64,000 nt of DNA from Streptomyces cavernae (GTDB lineage Bacteria > Actinomycetota > Actinomycetes > Streptomycetales > Streptomycetaceae): positions 1 to 64,000 of the forward strand of contig NZ_RPDJ01000037.1 in the NCBI RefSeq assembly GCF_004023625.1, read 5' to 3'. The notes beneath the pieces were generated by a model. It had not been told where the DNA came from and made no database searches. It was given only the letters and a program-made list of their open reading frames with translations. Shown here in pieces: positions 18,501-25,635 of this stretch. The position numbers and the translations under genes were made by a program. Position 1 is the stretch's first letter. Every line of letters begins with the position of its first letter.

Positions 18501-19367
18501 GCCGTACTGCCGGTCGTTCTGGGAGAGCTTCCCGAAGTCCCTGTCGTTCACCGGCAGGGCCGCGGCGATCACGGCGCGCTGGGTGGAGGCGTACTCCTTG
18601 GCGGAGGAGAAGGCCGCCAGCGCGCGGGTGCGCTGGATCATCTCCGGGTTGGAGGTGGCCTGCGCCATGTCCTGGGAGAGGCCGAGAAGCTGTTCGATCA
18701 GCTGGTGGTAGGCCTGGACGGTCTGCTGGGAGTTGCCGTCGTCCTTGTAGGCGTCCTGGCGGATACCGCTGAGCTCGCCGATCTGCTGCGCGATCTGCAC
18801 CACGTTGTCGCGGACACCGTCGAGGTTCTGGTTCCCGCTGGTGTCGATGTCGTGGGTGCCCTCGAGGAAGGCACTGCGGGCGAGGTCCGTCTTCTCACGG
18901 ACGTTCTTGACCTCGTAGTCCGCGGCGGAGGCGCCGTGCGAGAGGGGACCGGCCGACTGGTCGCGCTCGTCCTGGAGCGCGGCGGCCAGGTTGGTCGCCT
19001 GCTTCGTCATGTCGGTCAGCAGCTTCATGTTGTCGAGCTGCTGAATGTCGTCCATGGACTGGTTGATGCGCAGCGCGCCGAGCGAGGTGGCCGCGACCAC
19101 CGGAAGCGCGAGGAGCGAGACCAGACGCGTGGAGATGCGCCAGTTGCGCAGTGCTACTCGGGAGCCGGGGCCCGTGGGGGCCGGCGGCTTGGGTGCGGTT
19201 GTGTTGGGCCCCGCCGTCGTCCCGGGACGAGCGGCGCTGCCGCCGATCTCACCGGCTGGTGCCGGGCCCGGGTTCTGGGCGTGCGGGGGCGAGGAACCGC
19301 GGTCGGTTCCGCCGGTCGGCTCCGGCTCGGCCGAAGCGCTGCCATCCCTCTTGAAACGTCCCTGCAC
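15507..19367 (-). CDS. cvnA: Conservon sensor histidine kinase-like protein CvnA (upstream conservon)
   Basis: 1286 residues from a GTG with AGAGG ten bases upstream. Architecture matches the other CvnA: Pro-rich N-tail, TM1 (LVSLLALPVVAATSLGAL), NIT-like extracytoplasmic helices, TM2 (ISGALILLVLGISLVGAFVVA), HAMP, LDHLATRMRRNGENLLVLAG helix, and HATPase_c with ELLENATSFSSP and HDTGIGLSPEDL. The C-terminal half is low-complexity: a Gly/Ala/Pro stretch, then an array of 11-residue STGQFPTQDPA units, then a conserved end (ELGRQAERVRQPAAGGVTVSGLPRRVP). The sensor domains are clearly diverged from the paralogue, so the two conservons probably read different signals. Confidence 0.92.
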   Translation of the reverse strand: MQGRFKRDGSASAEPEPTGGTDRGSSPPHAQNPGPAPAGEIGGSAARPGTTAGPNTTAPKPPAPTGPGSRVALRNWRISTRLVSLLALPVVAATSLGALRINQSMDDIQQLDNMKLLTDMTKQATNLAAALQDERDQSAGPLSHGASAADYEVKNVREKTDLARSAFLEGTHDIDTSGNQNLDGVRDNVVQIAQQIGELSGIRQDAYKDDGNSQQTVQAYHQLIEQLLGLSQDMAQATSNPEMIQRTRALAAFSSAKEYASTQRAVIAAALPVNDRDFGKLSQNDRQYGLSAWDNERNELASFRNIYQGDAAELIKPLTDGSATIKEADEYSERVLSQENGIQLRDKRSYKDWVDADSTKIQAMSKIEDTLLNEMEQKARELRNESEREAIISGALILLVLGISLVGAFVVARSMIRSLRRLQDTATRVAQDRLPELVKQLSESDPQDVDTSVESVGVHSKDEIGRVAAAFDDVHREAVRLAAEQALLRGNVNAMFTNLSRRSQGLIQRQLSLISELESREADPDQLSSLFKLDHLATRMRRNGENLLVLAGEEPGRRWTRPVPLVDVLRAAASEVEQYERIELAQVPATEVAGRVVNDLVHLLAELLENATSFSSPQTKVKVTGHALPDGRVLIEIHDTGIGLSPEDLAAINERLASPPTVDVSVSRRMGLFVVGRLSQRHGIRIQLRPSDSGGTTALVMLPVDVAQGGKKPAPGKPGAPAAGGPAAAQAAAGVAAARRGGAGGPALGGGASGGGPGLLGAGAAPRGQVGGGSRAALPGAGPGGPAAPGGPRGPQGGPQQGRPAPAGAGNAFGQAGPGAQNFQAPNSGRQDGGFDGFAAREPGRQDAFGGARGTSPAPQQRQGDDGGRRRPQLPPLGGPRAELPGGNPQPRTPSWSDDNAQPPVPPRPPLDAPRGHEEPDVTSRLPRIDDQQGPAATGQFPRPGHGAPQQGSGQFVRSDVYGGPTPAPTQDFSQRDSGSTGQFPVQEPASTGQFPVQDPSSTGQFPTQDPASTGQFPTQDPASTGQFPTHDPASTGQFPTQDPASTGQFPAQNPASTGQFPVQDPASTGQFALPGGREDGNTGNSTGQFERPGTSGTRGELGRPLPPRPPQPPRRTEPEALPPATGPGDGRTPVYDTLETNWFRGGGHGGGDNGSNGSSPASSAPAPQPATASASTSGNGSNGSLTSTGSWRISPNDELGRQAERVRQPAAGGVTVSGLPRRVPRANLVAGTAQQQQHQSGPQVSRSPDDVRGRLTNLRRGIQQGRQAGTGQTGSFPSPTHQQER
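16147..16431. repeat. 33-bp repeat in the upstream cvnA tail
   Basis: Eight full and one partial 33-base units encode STGQFPxxxPx, with the variable part TQDPA, VQDPS, THDPA, AQNPA and similar. Two more isolated TGQF motifs flank the array. Confidence 0.9.
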
Positions 19368-19370
19368 TAG

Positions 19371-19960
19371 CGTCGCAACCTCTGGACCAGGCGCCCCTCC
19401 GCAGCTGCGGAGGGACGGTGTCGGTGTCTTCCGGGCGCGTCACGCCCTTGGTGGTCTTGAGTGACCGGCGCTGGACTTTCCCCTTCCCGCCGCCTTCGGC
19501 GCTGCTGTGCGCCCCCTGTGCGCCGGTTTCTTCGTCCGCGGCGGTCCCGGGAATTCCAGCACAGTGCCGGATCCTCGAACAAGGCCCGAGGGTCACACTG
19601 TGACCTTGGTGACAGATTGCGAATGCAGCGTTACCAAGAGTGTGAAAGGATCCCGGAGATAACGGACCTTTTTCGCTTATCACTTAGGGGCGGGGGGTGT
19701 CCCAGTCGCCATGATCGGGAGCGGAATGGTGGCTTCCGAAGGGCAATGTCCGTTTCGAAGGGGTGGCTCACTGATGCGTAATGCCCGATTTGCCCACTAG
19801 TCAGTGAGCAAACTCACACGACCTTCACGGCACCTTTCCGGCATTACACGGGAACTGCATGTTTAGCCTGACGCTTTACATGGATGGCCAATCCGACAAC
19901 CCGCGCCGCTGACAAGGCACTTCGAGCCCGGCGCCCGCACCGACGAGGTCAACTACAACT
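19371..19960. other. Long intergenic region upstream of the second conservon
   Basis: About 590 bases with no frame that looks coding on either strand. It must hold the minus-strand promoter for the upstream conservon and the plus-strand promoter for the small gene at 19961. A perfect 7-1-7 palindrome lies at 19591-19605. The middle (19660-19860) is less GC-rich than its surroundings, as expected for regulatory DNA. Confidence 0.6.
19591..19605. promoter_or_regulatory. Palindrome GGTCACACTGTGACC
   Basis: A perfect inverted repeat with a one-base centre, 224 bases upstream of the conservon cvnA start. The TGTGA half-sites recall CRP/FNR-type or GntR-type operators; no regulator gene is adjacent. 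Confidence 0.4.
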
Positions 19961-20149
19961 GTGAAGACGACGATGATGTTCCGCACCATAGCCAACCCGC
20001 GCCGCACCACGCTGGCGCACCTCTCGGACGCGGAGGAACTGCGCGCCGCGGAACAGCAGGAGCACTCCGTCGACCTCCCGGAGCAGACCGCCAACCCCCG
20101 GCGCACCGTCCTGATGGAGATCCCGGCCGCCGCGGTCGCGGCGAAGTAG
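19961..20149 (+). CDS. Small protein with duplicated ANPRRT motif, unknown
   Basis: 62 residues. The motif IANPRRTTL occurs near residue 10 and again as TANPRRTVL near residue 47, separated by an acidic, Glu/Gln-rich helix (SDAEELRAAEQQEHSVDLPEQ). The GTG start has GAGGT 11 bases upstream; ATGs at 19973 and 19976 are alternatives. No membrane segment or signal peptide. A hairpin directly after the stop closes the transcript. I do not recognise a characterised family; it seems to be a conserved streptomycete protein of this location. Confidence 0.6.
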   Translation: MKTTMMFRTIANPRRTTLAHLSDAEELRAAEQQEHSVDLPEQTANPRRTVLMEIPAAAVAAK

Positions 20150-20156
20150 CGCGCGA

Positions 20157-20185
20157 CGCGGCCGCCCGGGCACCGGGCGGCCGCG
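20157..20185 (+). terminator. Terminator-like hairpin
   Basis: A perfect 13-base-pair stem (cgcggccgcccgg and complement) with a three-base loop, eight bases after the small gene's stop. There is no T-run, as is common in streptomycetes. Confidence 0.7.
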
Positions 20186-20364
20186 TGCGGTCATTGCCAC
20201 GGTGCCACGGGGTCACGGCCCTCGTGCCAGCCGGCGTTCGGGGTTCCGGTGGACACCCGGCCGCCTCAACCGCCGGAGACGAACAGCCCATTGCCGACCG
20301 GGTCGACGCGGAAGCGGACGCGGTGCCCCACGTCGATGTCATCCGGCCACGAGGAACACGATTG

Positions 20365-20406
20365 GCGGGTGCGGGTGCGGGTGCGGGTGCGGGTGCGGGT
20401 GCGGTT
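20365..20406. repeat. Hexanucleotide repeat (gcgggt)6
   Basis: Six perfect gcgggt units and a seventh with one change. On the minus strand it would read Ala-Pro, His-Pro or Thr-Arg repeats depending on frame, in the decayed region. Confidence 0.95.
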
Positions 20407-20610
20407 GCGCAGATGCGCGGGCTGGCGCCGGTGCGGCCGCCGGTGAAGTCCTTGTGGACCTTGGCGCTCCGCCGCAGTAGCTCTCCGCCGAACACGAAGC
20501 GGTCGCAGGCGTCCTCCGCGGTCGCGGTCGTGCCGGTACCAGGACCGCCGCAGCGGCCACCGCGCCCACCGTGCCAGGCGTCTCCGTTTCCGCCGCTCGC
20601 CCCGTTCTCC

Positions 20611-20659
20611 CTGGTCTCGATGCCCGATGGCCAAGGTCTGGTCTCGATGCCCGATGGCC
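20611..20659. repeat. 27-bp spaced direct repeat
   Basis: Twenty-two bases beginning ctggtctcgatgcccg occur at 20611 and again at 20638, separated by aaggt. Confidence 0.9.
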
Positions 20660-20849
20660 GAGGCCGATCCCGACGGCATGAAGTGATCATTGGGCTCGTA
20701 CGGTCCACCCGTCGGGCGTCTGAGCGGTTCCTTCGGGGTGCCGGGCCCGCTCGGCGCTATTACGGATGCGGCCCATCGGCCCTCGGGCGATAGCCTGGGG
20801 CCTTACGACTCCAGCAGCTCAGTGACTCAGTGAGGGGCGCAAGGAACCC

Positions 20850-21632
20850 GTGCGCATCGCCAGATTCTCCATCGACGGCAATGTCGCCTTCGGCGCGGTC
20901 GAGGGCAGCGGCAGCAGCCCCGGCGAGCTCGTCCTCGACATCATCAAGGGCATCCCGTTCTCGGACTTCGAGCTCTCCGGCACCAAGGTCCCGCTGAGCA
21001 AGGTCAGGCTGCTGCCCCCCGTGCTCCCGAACAAGGTCGTGGCCTACGGCCGCAACTACGCGGAGCACGCCAGGGAACTGGGCAACGAGGTCCCGGACGC
21101 CCCGTTCGCCTTCTTCAAGCCGTCCACCTCGGTGATCGGCCACGGCGACGAGATCCAGTACCCCTCCTTCTCCCAGGACCTGCACCACGAGGCCGAACTG
21201 GCCGTGGTCATCGGCCGCATGTGCCGTGAGGTGCCGCGCGAACGGGTAAAGGACGTGATCCTCGGCTACACCTGCGCCAACGACATCACCGCCCGTGACG
21301 TCCAGAGGCGCGAGAAGCAGTGGGCCCGGGCCAAGGGCTTCGACACCTCGTGTCCGCTGGGCCCCTGGGTGGAGACGGAGCTGGACCCCTCCGACCTCAC
21401 GATCCAGCTCACCGTCAACGGGCAGCAACGCCAGCTCGGCCGCACCAGCGAGATGATCCACCCCATCGAGGATCTGATCGTGCACATCTCCGAGGCCATG
21501 ACGCTGCTCCCCGGCGACGTGATCCTCACGGGCACCCCCGCGGGGGTCGGGCCCCTCACCGTCGGCGACGAGGTCGCCGTCACCATCGAAGGCATCGGCA
21601 CTCTCACCAACAAGGTTGTCAAGCGTGGCTAG
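20850..21632 (+). CDS. Fumarylacetoacetate hydrolase-family protein
   Basis: 260 residues, typical of the bacterial FAH/2-oxohepta-3-ene-dioate hydratase-type family. After an N-terminal domain (VRIARFSIDGNVAFGAVEG) comes the catalytic domain: NYAEHARELGNEVPDAPFAFFKP, metal-binding HHEAELAVVIGRMCRE and CANDITARDVQRREKQWARAKGFD, then GDVILTGTPAGVGPL. These enzymes cleave or hydrate keto acids with a divalent metal; the substrate here is unknown. GTG start with AAGGA upstream. The last eight bases overlap gltX, so the two are probably cotranscribed and translationally coupled. Confidence 0.92.
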   Translation: MRIARFSIDGNVAFGAVEGSGSSPGELVLDIIKGIPFSDFELSGTKVPLSKVRLLPPVLPNKVVAYGRNYAEHARELGNEVPDAPFAFFKPSTSVIGHGDEIQYPSFSQDLHHEAELAVVIGRMCREVPRERVKDVILGYTCANDITARDVQRREKQWARAKGFDTSCPLGPWVETELDPSDLTIQLTVNGQQRQLGRTSEMIHPIEDLIVHISEAMTLLPGDVILTGTPAGVGPLTVGDEVAVTIEGIGTLTNKVVKRG

Positions 21633-23139
21633 CGCACCCTCCCCCAAGCTCTCGGCGGCGCTCGAGCAGGGGGTACCCCCTCGCGTACGTTTCTGTCCGT
21701 CCCCGACCGGCAACCCCCATGTGGGCCTGGTCCGCACGGCCCTGTTCAACTGGGCGTTCGCCCGCCACACCGGCGGCACGTTCGTCTTCCGCATCGAGGA
21801 CACCGACGCGGCCCGGGACTCCGAGGAGTCCTACGAGCAGCTGCTGGACTCGATGCGCTGGCTGGGCTTCGACTGGGACGAGGGCCCCGAGATCGGCGGC
21901 CCGCACGCGCCGTACCGTCAGTCGCAGCGCATGGACCTCTACAAGGACGTCGCCGGGAAGCTGCTCGACGCCGGCCACGCCTACCACTGCTACTGCTCCA
22001 CGGAGGAGCTGGACGCCCGCCGTGACGCCGCCCGCGCGGCCGGCCGCCCGTCCGGCTACGACGGCCACTGCCGCGATCTCACTGCCGAGCAGAAGGCGGC
22101 CTACGAGGCCGAGGGGCGCACCCCGATCGTCCGATTCCGCATGCCCGACGAGACGATCACCTTCACCGACCTGGTCCGCGGCGAGCTGACCTTCACCCCG
22201 GAGAACGTCCCGGACTACGGGATCGTCCGGGCCAACGGCGCGCCCCTGTACACCCTGGTGAACCCGGTCGACGACGCCCTGATGGAGATCACCCACGTCC
22301 TGCGCGGCGAGGACCTGCTCTCCTCCACCCCCCGCCAGATCGCCCTCTACAAGGCGCTGATCGAGCTGGGCATCGCCAAGTCCGTGCCCGAGTTCGGTCA
22401 TCTGCCGTACGTCATGGGCGAGGGCAACAAGAAGCTGTCCAAGCGCGACCCGCAGTCCTCCCTGAACCTGTACCGGGAGCGCGGCTTCCTGCCCGAGGGT
22501 CTGCTCAACTACCTCTCCCTGCTGGGCTGGTCGCTCTCCGCGGACCGCGACATCTTCTCCACCGAGGAGATGGTGGCGGCCTTCGACGTCGCGGACGTCA
22601 ACCCCAACCCGGCCCGCTTCGACCTGAAGAAGGCCGAGGCGATCAACTCCGACCACATCCGGCTGCTCGACGTGAAGGAGTTCACCGAGCGCTGCCGGAC
22701 GTGGCTGAGGGCGCCGTTCGCGCCGTGGGCTCCGGAGGACTTCGACGAGGCGAAGTGGCAGGCGATCGCCCCGCACGCGCAGACCCGTCTGAAGGTCCTC
22801 TCCGAGATCACCGAGAACGTCGACTTCCTGTTCCTCCCGCAGCCGGTGTCCGACGAGGCGTCCTGGGCGAAGGCGATGAAGGAGGGCGCGGCCGAGCTGC
22901 TCACCACCGCCCGCGCCAAGCTCCTCGAGGCCGACTGGAGCAGCGCCGAGTCGCTGAAGAGCGCAGTCCTCGCGGCGGGCGAGGAGCACGGCCTGAAGCT
23001 CGGCAAGGCCCAGGCCCCGGTCCGGGTCGCCGTCACCGGCCGCACGGTCGGCCTGCCGCTCTTCGAGTCCCTGGAAATCCTGGGCAGCGACAAGACGATC
23101 GCCCGCATCGACGCGGCACTGGCGAAGCTGGCGGCGTAG
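21625..23139 (+). CDS. gltX: Glutamyl-tRNA synthetase
   Basis: 504 residues; class I synthetase. The HIGH-type motif is PSPTGNPHVGL near residue 30 and the KMSKS-type loop is KKLSKRD near residue 270; a C-terminal anticodon-binding helical domain follows. It charges tRNA-Glu and, in Gram-positive bacteria, usually also tRNA-Gln as the first step of the GatCAB route. The GTG (MASAPSPKLS) overlaps the end of the preceding gene, with AAGG nine bases before it. It lies about 1.9 kb from a cluster of tRNA-Glu and tRNA-Gln genes, its own substrates. Confidence 0.97.
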   Translation: MASAPSPKLSAALEQGVPPRVRFCPSPTGNPHVGLVRTALFNWAFARHTGGTFVFRIEDTDAARDSEESYEQLLDSMRWLGFDWDEGPEIGGPHAPYRQSQRMDLYKDVAGKLLDAGHAYHCYCSTEELDARRDAARAAGRPSGYDGHCRDLTAEQKAAYEAEGRTPIVRFRMPDETITFTDLVRGELTFTPENVPDYGIVRANGAPLYTLVNPVDDALMEITHVLRGEDLLSSTPRQIALYKALIELGIAKSVPEFGHLPYVMGEGNKKLSKRDPQSSLNLYRERGFLPEGLLNYLSLLGWSLSADRDIFSTEEMVAAFDVADVNPNPARFDLKKAEAINSDHIRLLDVKEFTERCRTWLRAPFAPWAPEDFDEAKWQAIAPHAQTRLKVLSEITENVDFLFLPQPVSDEASWAKAMKEGAAELLTTARAKLLEADWSSAESLKSAVLAAGEEHGLKLGKAQAPVRVAVTGRTVGLPLFESLEILGSDKTIARIDAALAKLAA

Positions 23140-23150
23140 CCGCGGCCCGC

Positions 23151-23197
23151 TATGACGATGGGGCGCCACCCGTGTCGGGTGTCGCCCCATCGTCATA
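23151..23197 (+). terminator. Terminator after gltX
   Basis: A 21-base-pair stem with one mismatch (tatgacgatggggcg and its complement form the base) and a five-base loop, 11 bases after the gltX stop. Confidence 0.85.
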
Positions 23198-23291
23198 CGC
23201 CGACCGGCGTGCGGGCTTGCTGGGCGACTTACTCCCCGCGCTTCGCGGGCCAAGCGCGGGCCGCCTGGCTGGCGCGCGTGCCGGCTGGCGG

Positions 23292-23560
23292 GTGTACGTG
23301 CTGGTCGGCTGCCTCACTGGGGCGTTCGCCGGCCGCCTCGCTTGCGTGTTGGTCGGCCGTCTGGCTTGCGTGCTGGCCGGCTGCCTGGCGCGCGTTCGGG
23401 TCGGCGGGCTTACGTGCTGGTCGGCTGCCTGGCTCGCGCGTTGGCCGGCCGCCTGGCTCGCGTGCGGGCCGACGGGTTTACGTGCTTCGGCTGCCTGGCG
23501 TACGCCCGCGCCCATGTGCCGGCCGACCGCCGGGCTTGCGTGCTGCTTGGCCGCCCGGCG
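23292..23560. repeat. Degenerate 24-bp tandem repeats
   Basis: Around ten copies of a unit close to gcttgcgtgctggccggc plus tgcctg, with lengths of 20-24 bases and many substitutions. Translation gives repeated AWLAC/ACVLAG-like strings in the plus frame. Confidence 0.75.
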
Positions 23561-23760
23561 AGAGACATGGCTCCGCCCTCTCGCCCTCACCCGGCTGACA
23601 TCGCCCACCTTGGCCCTCGGCCGGCCTTGGCCCGGCCGCCTCGGCCTGTGCAGGCGTGGCCGCGGACGCGCACGGCGTACGCGCCGCCGCGGCCCTCACG
23701 GCCCACTCCGGCCTTGACGCAGGTTGCGTCAGGCCCCGGGTCTGCCGCGACCCTCGAGGC

Positions 23761-23820
23761 CGCCGGGCCCCCGGGTCTGCCTCTGCCCTCAGCCGGGCCC
23801 CCGGGTCTGCCTCTGCCCTC
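23761..23820. repeat. Two 30-bp direct repeats
   Basis: Two consecutive 30-base copies differing only at the first base; the shared part begins gccgggcccccgggtctg. They are followed by repeats of ccgtcaccggcccgg between 23873 and 23938. Confidence 0.9.
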
Positions 23821-24139
23821 GGGTCCGCCTTGTCCCTACCAGCCTGCCCCGTCTCACCGGCCCGCGCCCGCCCCGTCACCGGCCCACCCCGTCACCGGCC
23901 CGGCCCGGCCCGCGCCCGCCCCGTCACCGGCCCGGCCCGAGGCAACGTGGTTGTGGCCCTGGCGATCGGCCCGCCCGTGTCGCTCGAGCAGAGAGGTCCC
24001 ACCCCGCAGCGGCCGAGCGTCGTCCCTGGTCTCGTTCCTCGGGCTCCGCCCGGACCCCCACGGGCGGGGACGCGGGGACGTTCTCGCGCCGGTCGCACAC
24101 CGCCCTGGAGGTGCGGTGCCGAGTCGGACCGTCCAGCGC

Positions 24140-24145
24140 TACGGT
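24140..24145 (+). promoter_or_regulatory. Probable -10 box of leaderless HAD gene
   Basis: TACGGT is six bases before the ATG and no RBS lies between. Confidence 0.45.
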
Positions 24146-24151
24146 CGTCTC

Positions 24152-24928
24152 ATGAGGATCCAAGCCGTGGTCTGGGACATCGACGACACCCTCTTCGACT
24201 ACACCACGGCGGACCGCGCCGGGCTGTGGGCCCATCTTTCCGCGGTGGGCCTGCCCCACGCCTACCCCTCCCCGGAGCAGGCCCTGGACCGTTGGCGGGA
24301 GGTGAGCGACCAGCAGTGGGCCCGGTTCGCCGCGGGGGAGACCACCTTCGAGGAACAGCGCCGGGAGCGCGTAAGGGTCTTCCTCGGCGAGGAGTTGAGC
24401 GACGCCGAGGCCGACGCATGGTTCCACCGCTACGTCGGACACTACGAAGCGGCCTGGGCGCTCTTCCCCGACGTGCTGCCCGTGCTCGACCTCCTCGCCG
24501 TCGGCTACCGGCACGCGATCCTGTCCAACTCCAGCCTCAGCAACCAGGATCGCAAGCTGCGCATCCTAGGAGTGCGCGACCGTTTCGAGTCGGTGCTGTG
24601 CGCCGCCGAACTCGGCGTCTCCAAGCCGGCGGCGGAGGCCTTCCACGCGGCCTGCGACGCGCTCGGCCTCGCCCCGCACCAGGTCGCCTATGTCGGCGAC
24701 CACCCAGAGATCGACGGCCGTGGCGCCGCCGACGCCGGAATGTTCGCGGTCTGGATCGACCGCTCGTCCGTGACCGCCGTCACCGGCGGCCCCGCCGTGC
24801 CCGAGAACGAGCCGGCCGGAGCGGGCCCGACCCTGCCCGTCGACCTGCGTCGCATCGCCTCCCTCGCCGAACTCCCCGCGCTCCTCGGCCCGGATACCCG
24901 TTTTGGAGCGCCGTCCACCTTCGGGTAA
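24152..24928 (+). CDS. HAD-superfamily hydrolase
   Basis: 258 residues. Motif I is VVWDIDDTLFDYT (nucleophile in DIDDT, residues about 9-13), motif II the Ser in AILSNSS, motif III the Lys in GVSKPAAEAF, and motif IV VGDHPEIDGRGAADAGM. A helical cap (about residues 20-110) makes this a subclass I HAD, the group that includes phosphoglycolate phosphatase-like and haloacid dehalogenase-like enzymes. The substrate is unknown. The ATG is chosen because the HAD fold begins at once and a leaderless-type -10 precedes it; upstream open frame is repeat DNA. Confidence 0.93.
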   Translation: MRIQAVVWDIDDTLFDYTTADRAGLWAHLSAVGLPHAYPSPEQALDRWREVSDQQWARFAAGETTFEEQRRERVRVFLGEELSDAEADAWFHRYVGHYEAAWALFPDVLPVLDLLAVGYRHAILSNSSLSNQDRKLRILGVRDRFESVLCAAELGVSKPAAEAFHAACDALGLAPHQVAYVGDHPEIDGRGAADAGMFAVWIDRSSVTAVTGGPAVPENEPAGAGPTLPVDLRRIASLAELPALLGPDTRFGAPSTFG

Positions 24929-25019
24929 TGTTCTTCCTGCGCCGCCGGAGAGCGGGCCGAAAGGCCGGAACCCCGAGGCGCAAGCTAAAACAAAGCCCTC
25001 GCAGGGGGTTGCGTTTCAG

Positions 25020-25091
25020 TGGCCTATGGTGTAATTGGCAGCACGACTGATTCTGGTTCAGTTAGTCTTGGTTCGAGTCCAGGTAGGCCAG
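25020..25091 (+). tRNA. tRNA-Gln (CTG), copy 1
   Basis: 72 bases. Acceptor stem TGGCCTA pairs with TAGGCCA, giving the U1-A72 pair typical of tRNA-Gln; discriminator G. The anticodon loop in gattCTGgttc reads CTG, and the T-loop is ttcgagt. No encoded CCA. Confidence 0.95.
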
Positions 25092-25133
25092 CTCGCAGAG
25101 CTCATCTGCGCCCGTGGAGATCGACTCCACAAA

Positions 25134-25206
25134 GCCCCCGTTGTGTAGCGGCCTAGCACGCCGCCCTCTCAAGGCGGTAGCGCCGGTTCGAATCCGGTCG
25201 GGGGTA
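25134..25206 (+). tRNA. tRNA-Glu (CTC), copy 1
   Basis: 73 bases. Acceptor GCCCCCG with CGGGGGT (G1-U72 wobble), discriminator A. The anticodon stem ccgcc/ggcgg holds the loop ctCTCaa, reading CTC. T-loop ttcgaat. No CCA. Confidence 0.95.
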
Positions 25207-25268
25207 CAGATCCTTCCCGCGAGGAGAGTCCGGGTCGCACCCCCTCCCCTTGATGCAGGATCGCTAGG

Positions 25269-25341
25269 GCCCCCGTTGTGTAGCGGCCTAGCACGCCGCC
25301 CTCTCAAGGCGGTAGCGCCGGTTCGAATCCGGTCGGGGGTA
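25269..25341 (+). tRNA. tRNA-Glu (CTC), copy 2
   Basis: Identical in sequence to the first tRNA-Glu; 62 bases downstream of it. Confidence 0.95.
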
Positions 25342-25361
25342 CAAACTGGTCTAAACCACAT

Positions 25362-25433
25362 TGGTCTATGGTGTAATTGGCAGCACGACTGATTCTGGTT
25401 CAGTTAGTCTAGGTTCGAGTCCTGGTAGACCAG
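25362..25433 (+). tRNA. tRNA-Gln (CTG), copy 2
   Basis: 72 bases, like copy 1 but with TGGTCTA/TAGACCA in the acceptor stem and a changed T-stem pair; both differences preserve pairing. Anticodon CTG. Confidence 0.95.
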
Positions 25434-25461
25434 CTCGGATCTGCGGAAACGCAAGATCCTC

Positions 25462-25534
25462 GCCCCCGTTGTGTAGCGGCCTAGCACGCCGCCCTCTCAA
25501 GGCGGTAGCGCCGGTTCGAATCCGGTCGGGGGTA
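25462..25534 (+). tRNA. tRNA-Glu (CTC), copy 3
   Basis: Identical to the other two tRNA-Glu copies; last tRNA of the cluster. Confidence 0.95.
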
Positions 25535-25543
25535 CTCGATCCG

Positions 25544-25573
25544 AAGGGGCCTTCCGTACGCGGGAGGCCCCTT
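25544..25573 (+). terminator. Terminator of the tRNA cluster
   Basis: aaggggcct with aggcccctt forms the stem (one internal mismatch further in), nine bases after the last tRNA. Confidence 0.7.
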
Positions 25574-25635
25574 CCGCATGCTCGGACACCGTGGACGCGT
25601 CGGCGACGGGACGCGTCGGGACAATCGACTTGGAC

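Larger units (their letters stand above)
20186..20849. other. Probable decayed gene region with repeats
   Basis: About 660 bases with no coherent frame. Minus-strand fragments such as DACDRFVFGGELLRRSAKVHKD and DDIDVGHRVRFRVDPVGNGL look protein-like but lie in different frames, separated by a hexanucleotide array and other short repeats. I read this as a degraded gene; the family is not recognisable. Confidence 0.4.
23198..24139. other. Repeat-rich spacer without a supported gene
   Basis: About 940 bases. Frames stay open because of composition, but translations are low-complexity (Ala/Trp/Gly/Leu or Pro-rich) and no start, domain or RBS supports a gene. It contains a 24-base degenerate array and exact shorter duplications, both listed separately. 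Confidence 0.6.

Noticed and set aside
15921..19370. Long open frame of about 1150 codons on the plus strand opposite cvnA
   Set aside because: It is the antisense of the cvnA coding sequence kept open by high GC; it has no RBS and its translation is low-complexity Gly/Arg/Leu.
23342..24151. Upstream extension of the HAD protein by 270 codons
   Set aside because: The extension is translated repeat DNA; the HAD motif begins within ten residues of the ATG at 24152, which has a -10-type box.
25020..25091. tRNA attachment site of an integrated element
   Set aside because: No partial tRNA 3' end repeat was seen at a distance, and neighbouring genes are core chromosome.
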